From Dioscorea cayenensis subsp. rotundata (Eukaryota > Streptophyta > Magnoliopsida > Dioscoreales > Dioscoreaceae): DNA of 64,000 nt. Both the position numbers and the translations under genes were made by a program. Positions 1-12,000 of this stretch are shown piece after piece. The notes beneath the pieces were generated by a model. That model made no database searches and was not told the origin of the DNA. It was given only the letters and a program-made list of their open reading frames with translations. Each line of letters opens with the position of its first letter. Position 1 is the stretch's first letter. The stretch covers positions 3,066,054 to 3,130,053 of the forward strand of contig NC_052484.1 of assembly GCF_009730915.1 (NCBI RefSeq). Direction: 5' to 3'.

Positions 1-319
1 TTGTATTTTGGTAACTAGTTTGTAGGAATATATTTAAGAACCAACATAAACGTCAGGCTATAAATTAAGTGAAAAAAAAATAATAGAAGCCTCCCGTCGT
101 TCCCTAATAATAGGACCCTCATGCTCACCCACGAGGTATTACTTGACGACTCATGCACTTGCAGTATATACACACACGTAAAGCGTGCATCATTATGCTT
201 ATATACAAGCACGAATATTTATATCAGTGATAGAATTCAAGTCTCACATCAAAATTTTGTCCTCACATCTCATTTGCTAAAAAGCATGACTTGCTATGCA
301 TTTCTAAGAACACTTGTCG

Positions 320-1075
320 ATCTGCATTAGTCTTCTCCAACCCCTCCATAATCTTGGAGTTATCATCCTTTAGACGACTAAGAGAAGATGTCACTTTGTC
401 ATCCCTTTTTTTTATTCAGTTCGGCTTTCTTTTATTCGATTGGGCCTTCAGAAGATGAGCCACCAACACCATTGTCTAAGTTAAGAGAAATTTGAGAAAA
501 TCTAGGAGATTCTGGTACTTGTGATTCGAGCGTGGGATTTTCAGATGTCGACGATACATAGTCAAATGCATGCTTTTAAGCAAGTTGTCTAGATGTCATA
601 ACATTATTTTTAAACTTCTCAAAGTTCCTCACAATGTGCCACTCATGATCAAACTTGAAGCCTTTCTTGTAATTAGAATCATCCAAAAACATCATCTTTG
701 CTTGATTCATCTACAAATGATTTCAAAATTGAGCATTTGTAAAAATATAAATTTATGAAGAATAAAATATATAAAATACTTACATAATATTGGTCTGATG
801 CACCACTTGGATTTAAACTTTTCACCTGTCAAATACATCCGTTCAATTTTTCACTGTCTTTTCTATTGTTTACATCCTACATTGTAAAGACTAAGCAGGC
901 CGTTCCACCCAAGATTTATCTTTTGTCAAATTGTATTTTTCCTCCATTCAAGCAAATAATTGCTCTAAAGACTAGTTTGTACCAATAATGGGATCTTGAG
1001 TCATTTCCATGTAAATTACACAAAGGTGAATATCTTCATAAGGAGAGTACTTCGTACTACGAAATTGTTTAGACA
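320..1075 (-). pseudogene. Harbinger ORF1 (Myb/NAM-associated-like) remnant, left copy
   Basis: On the minus strand this region parallels the ORF1 at 3640-4515. It encodes relatives of the segments FKFDHLWHIVRNFEKF and SLNLDDGV and the later lysine-rich part, and is interrupted by stops. In this transposon family ORF1 is a DNA-binding accessory protein that works with the transposase. The copy is not functional. Its last codons are missing because homology to the right copy ends near 192. Confidence 0.65.
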
Positions 1076-1243
1076 TTTTTCTTAGGTTACAATGAAAGAG
1101 AGATTTTTCGATAATATTAGTTGAAATGAGAGATAACATGAAGTTGTTTATATAGGCAACACAATAATTTAATAATGTACCACATTATCTTTATATTTTG
1201 ATTTGTATTCATCTTCTTAAACCTTATCTTAACGCATTTCCCC

Positions 1244-2295
1244 ATGCCAGAAGATAAAAAAAATTTAAATAATGTGTCATCTTATGTTCTTACCAACCGT
1301 CGGATGGATTTTATCTACATCAACACCATTGGATTTGAATTCGGTATGCCAGGCACCAACACTGACATAAATGTTTTGGAGTCTTCAAATTTACTCTCCA
1401 ATCTAACACAATGTATTGCTCCTCCTGTTCATTACGCCATCCAAGAAAATGAGTATTATGTGAGATATTATTTAACTGATAACATTAGTGGTGTCAAACG
1501 GGTCGTGCCGGCCCAGGCCCGGCCCGGCAAGAGTTGGATATTCAATCCCAACATGGCCCGACACACCAAATGCAAGTTTTTCCTTTTTTTTTTTTTATTT
1601 TTTTGGTATATTTTTTGTTTTTTTAGTCAATAAGTCTTTTAGTTCTATGTTTTTGAATTTTAAGATATTTTTTATATTTTTGAGCAATTTTAGGGTATTT
1701 TTTTATATTTTTGGGGTTTAAAATAAAAATATAATATAACTGAGCCGGGCCACGTGCTGGGCCGACCTTGGAGGTTGGCGGGCTGTGCCGACCCGGCATG
1801 ATTTCTAGACGGGCCGTACCGGCCTGAGCACGCATAGTGCGTGGGCCGTAGTGGGCCCGGGCCGTGCCGACCCATTTGACACCACTAGATAACATATATC
1901 CAAGATTGTCTATTATTGTACAAACTATTCATCAACCACAAATGCCTAAGAAAAAAATATTTTGCAATGAGATAAAAGGCATGCAGAAAAGACGTCGAGA
2001 GGGCATTTGGTGTTCTATAATCTCGTTTTGCAATTGTGGTAGAACCAACACGGTTTTAGAGAAAAAATGTCTTGCATGACATAGTGATTACATGCATTAT
2101 TATGCACAACATGATAGTCGAGGATGAACGACATCTCAATGCACCCATCGTGAATGCAAGCAAAGTGTCAACCCAGTAGTTGAATTGGTACAAGATGAAG
2201 ATGCTTGATTTAAACAATTTCTTGGTCGTTATAAGCAAATTAAGGACAAAGACACTCATATTGCATTTCGAAATATATTGATTGAACATTTATGA
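1244..2295 (+). pseudogene. Harbinger DDE transposase remnant, split by a MITE
   Basis: The first part reads GMPGTNTDINVLESSNL and continues to APPVHY and YYLTDNI, a recognisable middle portion of PIF/Harbinger DDE transposases. The reading is interrupted at 1486-1887 by an inserted hAT MITE. It resumes with VQTIHQPQMPKKK, and further on IMHNMIVEDER-like and FKQFLGRYKQIKDKDTH-like segments can be read with frameshifts. At the C-terminal end a stop (2293-2295) stands where the family usually has HLW. The insertion, frameshifts and stops make it dead. Confidence 0.75.
1486..1887. mobile_element. hAT-type MITE with 8-bp target duplication
   Basis: The terminal inverted repeats read TAGTGGTGTCAAACGGG on the left and CCCATTTGACACCACTA on the right. 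The flanking target duplication is GATAACAT at 1478-1485 and 1888-1895, the 8 bp expected for hAT transposition. The two ends are rich in GGCCCGGCC-type sequence, while the middle is T-rich with no coding potential. At 402 bp it is non-autonomous. It sits inside the transposase reading frame of the left Harbinger copy. Confidence 0.93.
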
Positions 2296-2719
2296 TTACA
2301 CTATGCAAATAACGAAAATAATTAAGAACCTGTGCTACTTTAGTTTCCAATAATGTGTTATTTTACTATCTAGCTTGTTTGTATGTTATGTTTTTATTAA
2401 TTAATTAATTAATGTAGTATTTGTATTTGTATATTTTTTATCAATCGGATTTTTATTTTTTACGCAAATATTTTTATTTTATATTTAATAAATATTTATA
2501 ATAAATATATTTTTTAAATAATATAATATTTAAATTCAATGGTTAAAAGTGAAAAAGAATTAAAATTGATTAAATTTGTTGATGGTTGGAATATATAAAT
2601 TATGAAGTAGGAAGAATATTTTTACAATATTCAATTTGAGTTAAAATTAGAGTTGCTGGTTAGAGAAACTTTCACTATAGAAGCTCTATTTGTATATATT
2701 GAAGCTTCAAATATATAGT

Positions 2720-2905
2720 TTTGGATTGAATCCACGATTGGTGCATTCAGTATATATTTGAGTAACTTTAAATAAATAAATTGTGGCGGCACTTCACTTA
2801 TATCCACAATTAGTGCATTAAGTATATATTTGAGTAACTTCAAATATATAAATATTTTGTGTCGACACTTCGCTTGCATCCACGATTGGTGCATTGAGAT
2901 CTCGT
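2720..2905. repeat. Three tandem copies of a ~75-bp unit from the transposase tail
   Basis: The motif beginning CCACGATTGGTGCATT recurs with small changes near 2732, 2807 and 2879, each followed by TATATATTTGAGTAACTT-like sequence. On the minus strand the unit encodes LNAPIVD-like residues, so the transposase 3' end has been tandemly triplicated where the two inverted copies meet. Confidence 0.7.
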
Positions 2906-3290
2906 TCATCCTTGACTATCATGTTATGCATAATAATGTATGTAGTATTATGTCGTGTAAAACATTTTTCCTCCAAAACCATGTTGGTCCTGCCACAATT
3001 GCAAAACGAGATTATAGAACAGCAAATGCCCTCTCGACATCTTTTCTCCATATCTCGTCTCATTGCAAAATATTTTTTCTTCGGCATTCGTGGTTGATGA
3101 ATAGTTTATACAATAGTAGACCATTTTCAATATATATTATTAACTAAATAATATCCCATATGGTACTCATTTTCTTGGATGACGTAATGAACAGGGGGCA
3201 ATACATTGTGCTAGGTTGGAGAGCAAATTAAAAGACTCCAAAACATTTATGTCATTGTTGGTGCCAAGCATACCGAATTTTCAAATCCAA
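2880..3290 (-). pseudogene. Harbinger DDE transposase remnant, right copy
   Basis: On the minus strand the uninterrupted stretch from 3087 reads MPKKKYFAMRRDMEKRC and ends with IIMHNMIVKDERDLNAPIVD. That is the C-terminal part of a PIF/Harbinger DDE transposase, where HNMIVEDER is a family hallmark. Upstream codons up to about 3290 match the GMPGTNTDINVLE region of the left copy in reverse. This copy lacks the hAT MITE and shows the uninterrupted site near 3130-3150. It is truncated and frameshifted, and fused to a tandem repeat at its end. Confidence 0.75.
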
Positions 3291-3639
3291 CGGTGTTGAT
3301 GTAGATGAAATCCATCCGACGGTTAGTAAGAATATAAGATGACACATTATTCAATTTTCTTATCTTCTAACATGGGGAAATGTGCCAAGATAAGGTTTGA
3401 GAAGATAAATTCAAATTCAGAATATGAAGATAATGTGGTACATTATTAAATTATTGTGTTACTTATATAAACAACTTTGTGTCATCTCTCATTTCAACCA
3501 ATATTATCAAAAAATCTTTTATTGTAACCCAAGAAAATTTCTAAACAGTCTCGTAGTACGAGGTACGCCGCTTATGAATGCGTCCACCTCTGTGAAACTT
3601 ACATAGAAATGACTCAAAACTCCATTATTGGTATGAACC

Positions 3640-4515
3640 AGTCTTTAGAGTAATTATGAGTTCAAATGGAGGAAAGATACAATTTAACAATAAATAAATC
3701 GTGTGAAATATTCTGCTTGGTCTGTATAATGTAGGATGCAAACAATAGAAAAGACAGTGAAAAAATTGAACATATATATTTGATAAGTGAAAAAATTGAA
3801 TCCAAGTGGTGCATCAGACCAAGATATTGTAAATATTTGATATATTTTACTCTTCATAAATGTATATTTTTTACAAATACTTAATTCTGAAATCATTTGC
3901 AGATAAATCTAGCAAAGAGAATGCTTTTGGATGATCCTAACTACAAAAAAAGGTTCAAGTTTGATCATTTGTGGCACATTGTGAGGAACTTTGAGAAGTT
4001 TAAAGATAATGGTATGACATCTAGACAACTTGCTCAAAAGCATGCATTTGACTATATATCGTCAGAATCTGAAAATCCCATGCCCGAATCACAAACACCA
4101 GAATCTCCTAGATTTTCTCAATTTTCTCTTAACTTAGACGATGGTGTTAGCAGCTCATCTTCTAAAGGCCCAATCGAATAGAAGAAAGCCAAACTTAATA
4201 AAAAAGGATGACGAAGTAGCATCTTCTATTAGTCATCTAAAGGATGATAGCTCCAAGATTATGGAGACGTTGAAGAAGACTAATACAGATCGACAAATAT
4301 TCATAGAAATGTAGAGCAAAAAACTTGTTTTTCAGCAAATGAGATACGGGGACAAAATTTTGATGCGAGACTTAAATTTTATCACTAATCTAAATATTCG
4401 TGCTTGTATGCAAGGACAACAACAAAAAATTTTACAGAAAAGAAGACATTTTGCACAACCACCCCCTTCTGGATCTAATATGTTTAATGAATTCTTCGAC
4501 AATTTATATCGGTGA
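3640..4515 (+). pseudogene. Harbinger ORF1 remnant, right copy
   Basis: The clearest part starts at 3897 and includes LLDDPNYKKRFKFDHLWHIV, then ESENPMPESQTPESPRF and SLNLDDGVSSSSSKGPIE, ending at a TAG (4179-4181). After this stop and a frameshift the reading continues with KKDDEVASSISHLKDD and QGQQQKILQKRRHFAQPP and ends with FFDNLYR at a TGA (4513-4515). A second nonsense codon lies on the way. This is the usual shape of plant Harbinger ORF1 (trihelix/Myb-like, with a NAM-associated C-terminal half). It is a decayed accessory protein gene. Confidence 0.75.
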
Positions 4516-4985
4516 AAGTGGAGATAACATGCCAGGTCTACTTCCAACTTCATTAGTTGTATTTTAAGTGTTATGGATTTTTTTTTTTATTGTTATTGAT
4601 AATAATCTATGTCATGACTATTTTCTATGTTTTTTATTTTATTGTTCACGTAATTTGTTCTAATTTTAATGAACTCATATTTCTTGTATTATTGTTTTTA
4701 ATTTTTAATTTTTTTATTAATTAAAAAATATAAACTTAAATTATAAGCTATTAATTTGATTAAAACATGAATTTATAAGTACAAATTTTATAATGATGTA
4801 TATTTATGTGGCTAAAAATAAACCAAAATTGTAATTTAATGACCCAAACTTCATTAAACAAAAAAAAAACTCGTGTCACTATACAATGACACGCAACTAT
4901 TTGTGCATCACTGTAGCAAAAATTGATTTGGCGCAATAATTGGCTCTTGGTTAGAGCGAATCCTACACCAAATCAATGCATTGGT

Positions 4986-6078
4986 GTGGGATTTAAACCA
5001 CAAAATTATAGCTTTTCTTTGGTACTCTCACCAAAGTGAACATATATGCAATTGTACACCATTATACACTGTCTCAAATTACAACAATAACTGATAAAGG
5101 CTCAGATACATTTAAAAAAAAAGTTTGATAATTAGCAGGAATATTGATTTATGTACAAAAAGTTAAGCAGAAATACCTAAAGATGTTCGTATGTATGATT
5201 GTCATCTATAGAGGAAGATGCCATTTTCGTATTTTGCTTGCGGTGAGCAATACGAAACAATACGAAAAGAGGTTGCCTATGCCTGCAACATAAAATACAG
5301 TACAATAATTTGATACAACTTATTGTGCAATAACATGGGCATAATAATCAAAATAATTTTACTCATAAAAAGAAATGCATTTAAGAATAAGAATCGAAAA
5401 CATAATTCCAACAATTGGTTAGTCTTCATCACTTGTTCAAGCTCAGAGGTATCCCAGGCTTCCCAAAATGGAAATTTGGAATTGCACCAAAACAAATCTC
5501 AAACAAAAGCCGAAATAATATAAATATAAATTGATTGCGAACATAATCGATGCCATTGATCGATTTGTATAATTCCATCTTTCATAGTAAGGGTACTTAA
5601 GCAACATGATAAAACCGATGAACCGGACTGAAGACGATTTTGCTATTAATTTGTATGCGGGATATTTTTTTTACTATAGAAAAGTCTATGTGCTTCAAAC
5701 TGATAATAAACCCAAGCCGAATCAAAACATTTTCTTTGTAAAAATAATTCTTCAGTTCTTGAACTATACCTCTACATTCGCTTTTGGTCCCTAACTCCAA
5801 AAGAAGTTCGTTCGGGTCCTTCAAAGCGAGGAAAAAAGTTAGCAATAATGGTCCCTATTCAAAATTATTTGTAGTCAATACACAGAAGCAACTATTTTCT
5901 TTTTTTCAGAAACCAAAATGGATTTTAGGATATAGTTCAGGAACAGAGATATGCAATGCTTCAATCAACAATCTTCCAGTTATTATAAGTTTCTATAATC
6001 TGATGATAAAATGGTAAATTCTAATATTTACTTACTAACCTTGCTCAATGTCGAACAATCATATTTGATCACAACATG
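4986..6078. other. 3' flank of the EXECUTER gene
   Basis: No gene is recognised. The part next to 6078 should hold the 3' UTR of the minus-strand EXECUTER gene. Short open frames at 5323-5523 and 5597-6017 have no recognisable product. Confidence 0.5.
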
Positions 6079-9000
6079 TTACTCTGGGAGCTTTAATCGG
6101 ACAAAGAATACCATGAAATGATACTCCGGTGCCCAATAAACAAAGCCGATAACAGGGCCTCCTATGATGAACTGCAAAACCCGACTGATTCTTTTAAGCA
6201 ATAGGTCACATAAAATCAAATTTAATTATTGCAAACACAAACATAAACCGAAATAAAAGAATTAATGAACACCTTTCCATCAAGGATCACAAGTTCACCG
6301 TCAACCCATCGGGTGTTCTTCTGATGTCCAGGATCAGCAATCTTTCCTTGGCCCTTGTATCTTGCGACCTGAGTTTAGAGTAACTTAGCTTGCACACGCA
6401 TGAAGAAGAGACGAAGGAGAAAACAATTAGTCTTCATAGGATTGTACCACTCCAAATTCTTCAGGAATGATGCCTTTATGTGGCAATTGATATCTTTTGC
6501 CGACTTTTGCACGAAAGACAACCTGTATAAGTACATTTTTCACTTAAATATTTGCAGCTTATTTTTGCAGTAAGAAATTATTACAAAACATGGTCAAAAT
6601 ATAAGAAACAAAGAATAACAGATAGAACATCGATGGATAAAAGTAATTCAAATAAAAATATACCTTTGAGAAGTCATAAAAAAAGGTTGATGTTTAGTAT
6701 AAGAAGTAAGAACTAAAAATAAAGTACCTGACCAGCTGGTACAGAGAGGCTGCCGGTTAACTTTAATGCTTCAACATACTCATAGAATTCTAAATCATCA
6801 TGCTTCTGTGACCCATCATTCTCTTGCCATTGACCAAATTTGCGTTTCAGATGGAGGATTTCGGAAGCATATAATCCATGTGCACCAATATATAGGCCTA
6901 AAGAAACAAATGTATTATTTTTAGAAGAAATGACGACTTATATTGAAAACTAAGTCCCCCGTGGACAAAACATGACAGAAAATACCGCTAAGAGGATCCG
7001 CGGAAGATGGTATTTCAATGCGGTTATAAAGCATCGTGCCAGTGAAAGGTTTGTTTTGATCTTGCCTAATGGCAGAACTTACTAATTCACCAAAATTTTT
7101 GAGTACCTACACAAATGAAGTATCACATTAGAAATAACTAATGGCAGCAAAGCAGAATATAATCAGGCTTTAAGCCAAATATTTCAAAAGGTTGGACATT
7201 TTATAATTCCATACAGGTTTGCTGACTGTCATAGTTCACAACCATAGTTTTAGATCAAACACATCATATAAAGTGGAAGAGATGCCCTTCTCCAAACACC
7301 TAAAATAGATGCTCATTATGCTATTCTAGTGCTTCAGTCAATATTTGAGATACCAACAGTCAAAAAATCTACTAGTTACAAGTTGAAACAAGAAGATCCA
7401 GAGACATCAGTGGTTCCTGGATTCTCTATATAATTCGCTAAATTGTATTTCTTAGATATTAGTTTTGCAGCAAAGACATTTTCCTGAATGTTTTACTGTC
7501 ATTTCTGTTTCAATGTGACTTGTTCATAAATCATTTTATGTTTCTCCACCTTGCCATGCCCTTAACTGTTGTTACCTGATATACAGCAAGAACTTTGATT
7601 TAAAATACCAAAATTTTTAAGCAATTCCTTCTATAGAAAGACAGATAAAGAATATACGGTGTGATTTATAAATGGCATCATTCATTGATCAAGAATCAGC
7701 CAACAAGAATCTTAAAACTACCATCACCACCCTCATGTATGTTCATGCATAAAAAAAAGGTAACTGTTCTATGGCACACAACTGTAATACCTCATTCCAA
7801 AAATAGAAAGCTAAGAGGTAGCTACCTTCATAGGTATCTTCTCCTTACTTAGGAGGACTTTAGCAAGATCAGACGCATCAAGATCAGTGCTCTGCTGATC
7901 TAATGGTGCCACAACCTTTTTCCCCAACAACCACTCTTTCTCATCAGTTTCTTGATGCATATCATTTTGCTGTATAGAGAACGAGAATGACCGGTGATCC
8001 TTTCTCTTGAGCACAGCTGGCACACGAATTAAACCTTTAGGTGGCAAATCAGCAGAGAGGTTTTGTGTAAGTGTACCAATTACAAACTTTACTGGTGATT
8101 CAGGTAGCAGATCCTCCGCACCACTAGTTGTGTCTTGAGAATCAACTTCACCTTCATGGTCAGTCTCACTTGCACTACTTTCTGACTCCCCATTTTCCAA
8201 ATCTTCATCAGTGTCATCATCCTCTTCTGCAATCTGTTCAATGACTTTGGAAATCATATCTCTATCAACCTTTCCTGGTGCAACAACTTTCAAGACCTTG
8301 ATCTTTACACCAGGAATCATATCCCGTAAAACATTTTGGATTTTGGCCAGTCCATCAATCATATCAAAGTCATCATCCTTGTCTTCAAGACCTGTTATAT
8401 CTTCCAGATAAATATCACTCTGTCCATCATTTGAGCCATCTGATGGGTTCAAGCTGCTAAGTTTTGTCTTCTTTGGGGTTTCCCACTGGAAACCTCCAGA
8501 GGATCCTTCATTACATTTCAAATAAACAGCCTGAAATGAATGTACGCTCCTTTCAGCACAGATTAGAGCTTTTGAGTCTAAACACCAAAATCTATTAAAA
8601 GTAGCAGGGTTTAATTTTTAGGAGAAGATTTCCAAAAAAAAAAAACAAACAAAAGAAAAATAACGACTTTGTCAAACTTACAAGGTCAAAAAAGAAAAAA
8701 TAAATAAATAAATAATATTAACAATTAAAAATAAACTGAATCAAAGAAACTCACTAGTTATAGCTTCGCAATGGAACCACTAGGGATATCTTTATACCCA
8801 AATCCCTAGAAATTGAATGCAGTCTACCATGTTTTGTGGATCAAACAGATAAAATTTCCCAAAAGTTCTTAAGGAAGCCTCCATTCATTGCAAAAGTATG
8901 ATTTTACAGGAACTTCCAGATTCCAATTTGTCCGTCGCCCACATATTTTAATTAAATTAAGGAACCTCCAGGCAACTATTACTTAAGGAGAATTCAACAA

Positions 9001-12000
9001 TTTAATTCCAACATGCAACATAGGAGGACAAATTCTACAACTTGTACAATTAGCATGATTATTTTTGACAAGAATCTCATTATGCAAAAGAAGTTCGATG
9101 AGGTGACAACAAAAATAAAAGTTTAATAAGAATTTGTACCAACATACCTGCTCCTTGTATTCTCCACCACTCACAGTGAAAAAAATTTCAAATAGAGGGA
9201 AACCTGGCTTAGCTGCAGCTAGCTGCCTGTTAGAAATCACATAAAAGAAGTTTACAATGGTAGAGCTAGATAGCTGGATATTACATATTCAAAATTTTAA
9301 ATAGTTTGAACAGTCTGTTACTTCAGGCTGTTATGAAACAGTTTGCCATGTAGATTTATTCAAAATGTATAAGAATGCAAAAAACACAGAGAACATGACA
9401 TCCATTGGAAATGAAGATAAATTAGAACAGTCACAAGATACTCATTCATAGAAAAGTAAAAACACAGATTTGTCATTATACCAGTTCAAATATTAAAATA
9501 ATTCCTCATACATTTCTACCATGCAACTGGAAAAACTCCAAGGAGAAAAACTTGCACTATCCCAAGACACATTGTCCAGTCATCAATGCAAAAGGAGATA
9601 ATTAGTCTAAGATAGACTTGCTAAGCAAAATAGGACAACTATGAGGATAATCGGTTAACGAAAATGAAGAATATCAAGTTTACAGAGGAGTAAACAAAGA
9701 AAGGGATTGTTTGTAAAATAATACACAGTGGAAATTTTTGAGTGTTTGATCTACCATCATGTATTTGAATATGGAATGTGGCATATATGTTCACAAATGT
9801 CATCTAAGGCCTTGTTTGGATTGGCTTTTGAAAAACCCAGAAGTGTTTTTTTATAAGTTAAGCACTTATGGGTTCCAAAAATGTTTTTTGTATTGGCTTT
9901 TCTGAAAAAACAGAAACTATAAAAAAAGCTGAAAAACAGCTTTTTTTTTTTTCAAAAGCTAGTCATGACCAGCTTATGGAAAAAGCTGTTTCTTAGTTTA
10001 TTTTTACAGCTTCTGCTTCTACATAAAAGCTAATCCAAACAGAAAATACAAAAAGTGCTTAACTTACTCTGGAGAAGCACTTTTTTTCAAAAGCACTTCC
10101 ACAAAACTCTAAAAAAACACTTTTTTAATAAGCCAATCCAAATAAGGCCTAAATCTTCAGCATCAGCAAAATAATGCTGATATGTGTATGGTGGTGGGAC
10201 AAATCTTCAACACCATGTTTGTATTAATTACCTGGAATTGTAGCTTTTGGCAACATATCTTCCGTGTTCTGCGCTTATGTGGATAATTTGACCATAAGCC
10301 CCAGCTGTGTTTGTTGAAATACCAGCCCACCAACCCATCTGCATAACTTTCCACCCAAAAATATATTATTCATTTGCACAGAGTACCAAAATCAGTTACT
10401 TGTACAAGTGAAACAATAGAGAACAACAAAGGCAAGCTTAACTTGAGTAAAAGGGATAAGGGCAATAAGAAAAGGAATGGAATGATTTTCTTTTGAAAGA
10501 AGAGACCCTAAGATTTTCCAAATCTCTCTGATTAATATAGGAAGAACAAAACCACATGAGGTGCATTAAGGCATGCTGGGGTATTAGCAACAAACTAAAA
10601 CTCAAACAAGATTAAAAAAAATGATGCTCGGCAGAAATGCCCTATTGCTAGTCAAAAATCAAATAAACCATCATTTAAACTCACCCGCGACTCATACAAT
10701 TTATTGTAATCCTTCCTATAAGGGCAAAGCAAGATCATGGAGATGGCAGCAGCAGAAAACTGCAATTATAGCCAAACGATCATCAAAATGAAAGGCAATA
10801 TACTCAGATTTCTATATCACCAAGGGAAAGAATGTGATTTGTTCGAACTAAGACAGTTATATTCCATATGATTAAATTGAGGAAAAAGGTCCGGATTGTC
10901 CCTCACGAATTTGCACTTGACTACAAGATCCCCTGCTTTGGGAAATGAACCGATGATCCTTGCTTTTTAGGGGAATGACTTACTGGATGTATCAAAAAAG
11001 ATATGAAAAATCTTCAATGATGCTCCAGTTATTACCCTTGTAACCAACTAGCCTTGGTCTTCGGTGGTTTATTTTTTTATAATTTAAAAGGGCACAACTT
11101 TTGAGGGTCATTACTCGCCTCCTTTCTTTGCCCTAGCCAACCCCTAGAGTCTCATTTCCATCTTTCCTTGCCATTGCTAACAACCAAATAGGCTTGAGAA
11201 GGTTCAAAACACTTGTTGGAAACTGTAGAATTGCACCAAAATAGGCATCATTGCATTGTCCAAAACTTTAAAGCAATCCCAAAAGCAAGCAACAGGAAGA
11301 CATCGAAGGTGGCTACCCCAACACTAATCAATGCGCATTACTATATGAGCAATGCCACGCAAACACCGGATGATTTCAAGTCACAGATGACCCACCTCCA
11401 TCAAGAACTACAAAAGCAAACACCATTTGCCCACTCTTGGAGATCCTTTAATAGAGGGACCTATTGGGCGAGCTACTGTACACATATGATGAAGGGAACA
11501 ACAGGTTCAAGATTGGAGGGTCTAATGTTGCCTTCCAGCCCAAGGATGCTGCGTTGATCCTGCAAAGGCCCGACAGTGAAGATTGAGAACAAAGACCGCA
11601 TGCAGAAGGAAAGTACTCCATTTATCAAGGAGTACTTCGACAAAGCTTTTGACTGCAACAAGGACAGAATGGTGAAGGAACTAGTGTGGTAAGTGAAAAG
11701 CAGATCTGCATATGAGCAAACCTTCATAAAACTCCTCATCACTTACTTTGTCGGATATTCCTTGTCCTGACCACATGAATGTAGGTGCTTGGTGGATAAG
11801 TTGCTATGCGAGTGTAAGCAACCTTAAGGACCTGAGGAGTTTTGCATGGGCTCCCATTATTCACTGGATGATGGTGGGCATTTCTAAGATGGCCATGAAT
11901 GCAAAGTGTCGTGGCAAAAACAACAGTTGGCTATGTAAGGGAGTGCATAATCTTGTCGAGCTTATGGTTTTACAAAATCATGAGGGCTAACAAGCAGGTG

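Larger units (their letters stand above)
192..4985. mobile_element. Inverted pair of degenerate PIF/Harbinger transposons
   Basis: Two related copies face each other. The left copy has ORF1 on the minus strand (about 320-1075) and transposase on the plus strand (1244-2295). The right copy has transposase on the minus strand (2880-3290) and ORF1 on the plus strand (3640-4515). Reverse-complementing 192-1480 gives a sequence that aligns with 3160-4410, and 1888-2140 matches 2880-3140 in the same way. Homology on the left stops near 192, where the right copy continues toward its end near 4985. The segment 2539-2735 matches the 3' end of another family member at 15757-15950, so it is probably the end of the left copy. 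The right copy appears cut short against it. ORF1 next to a DDE transposase is the known layout of PIF/Harbinger elements. Both copies are broken. Confidence 0.8.

Noticed and set aside
1623..1895. Minus-strand open frames with Arg/Gly/Pro-rich peptides
   Set aside because: They lie inside the hAT MITE, whose GC-rich ends create spurious frames.
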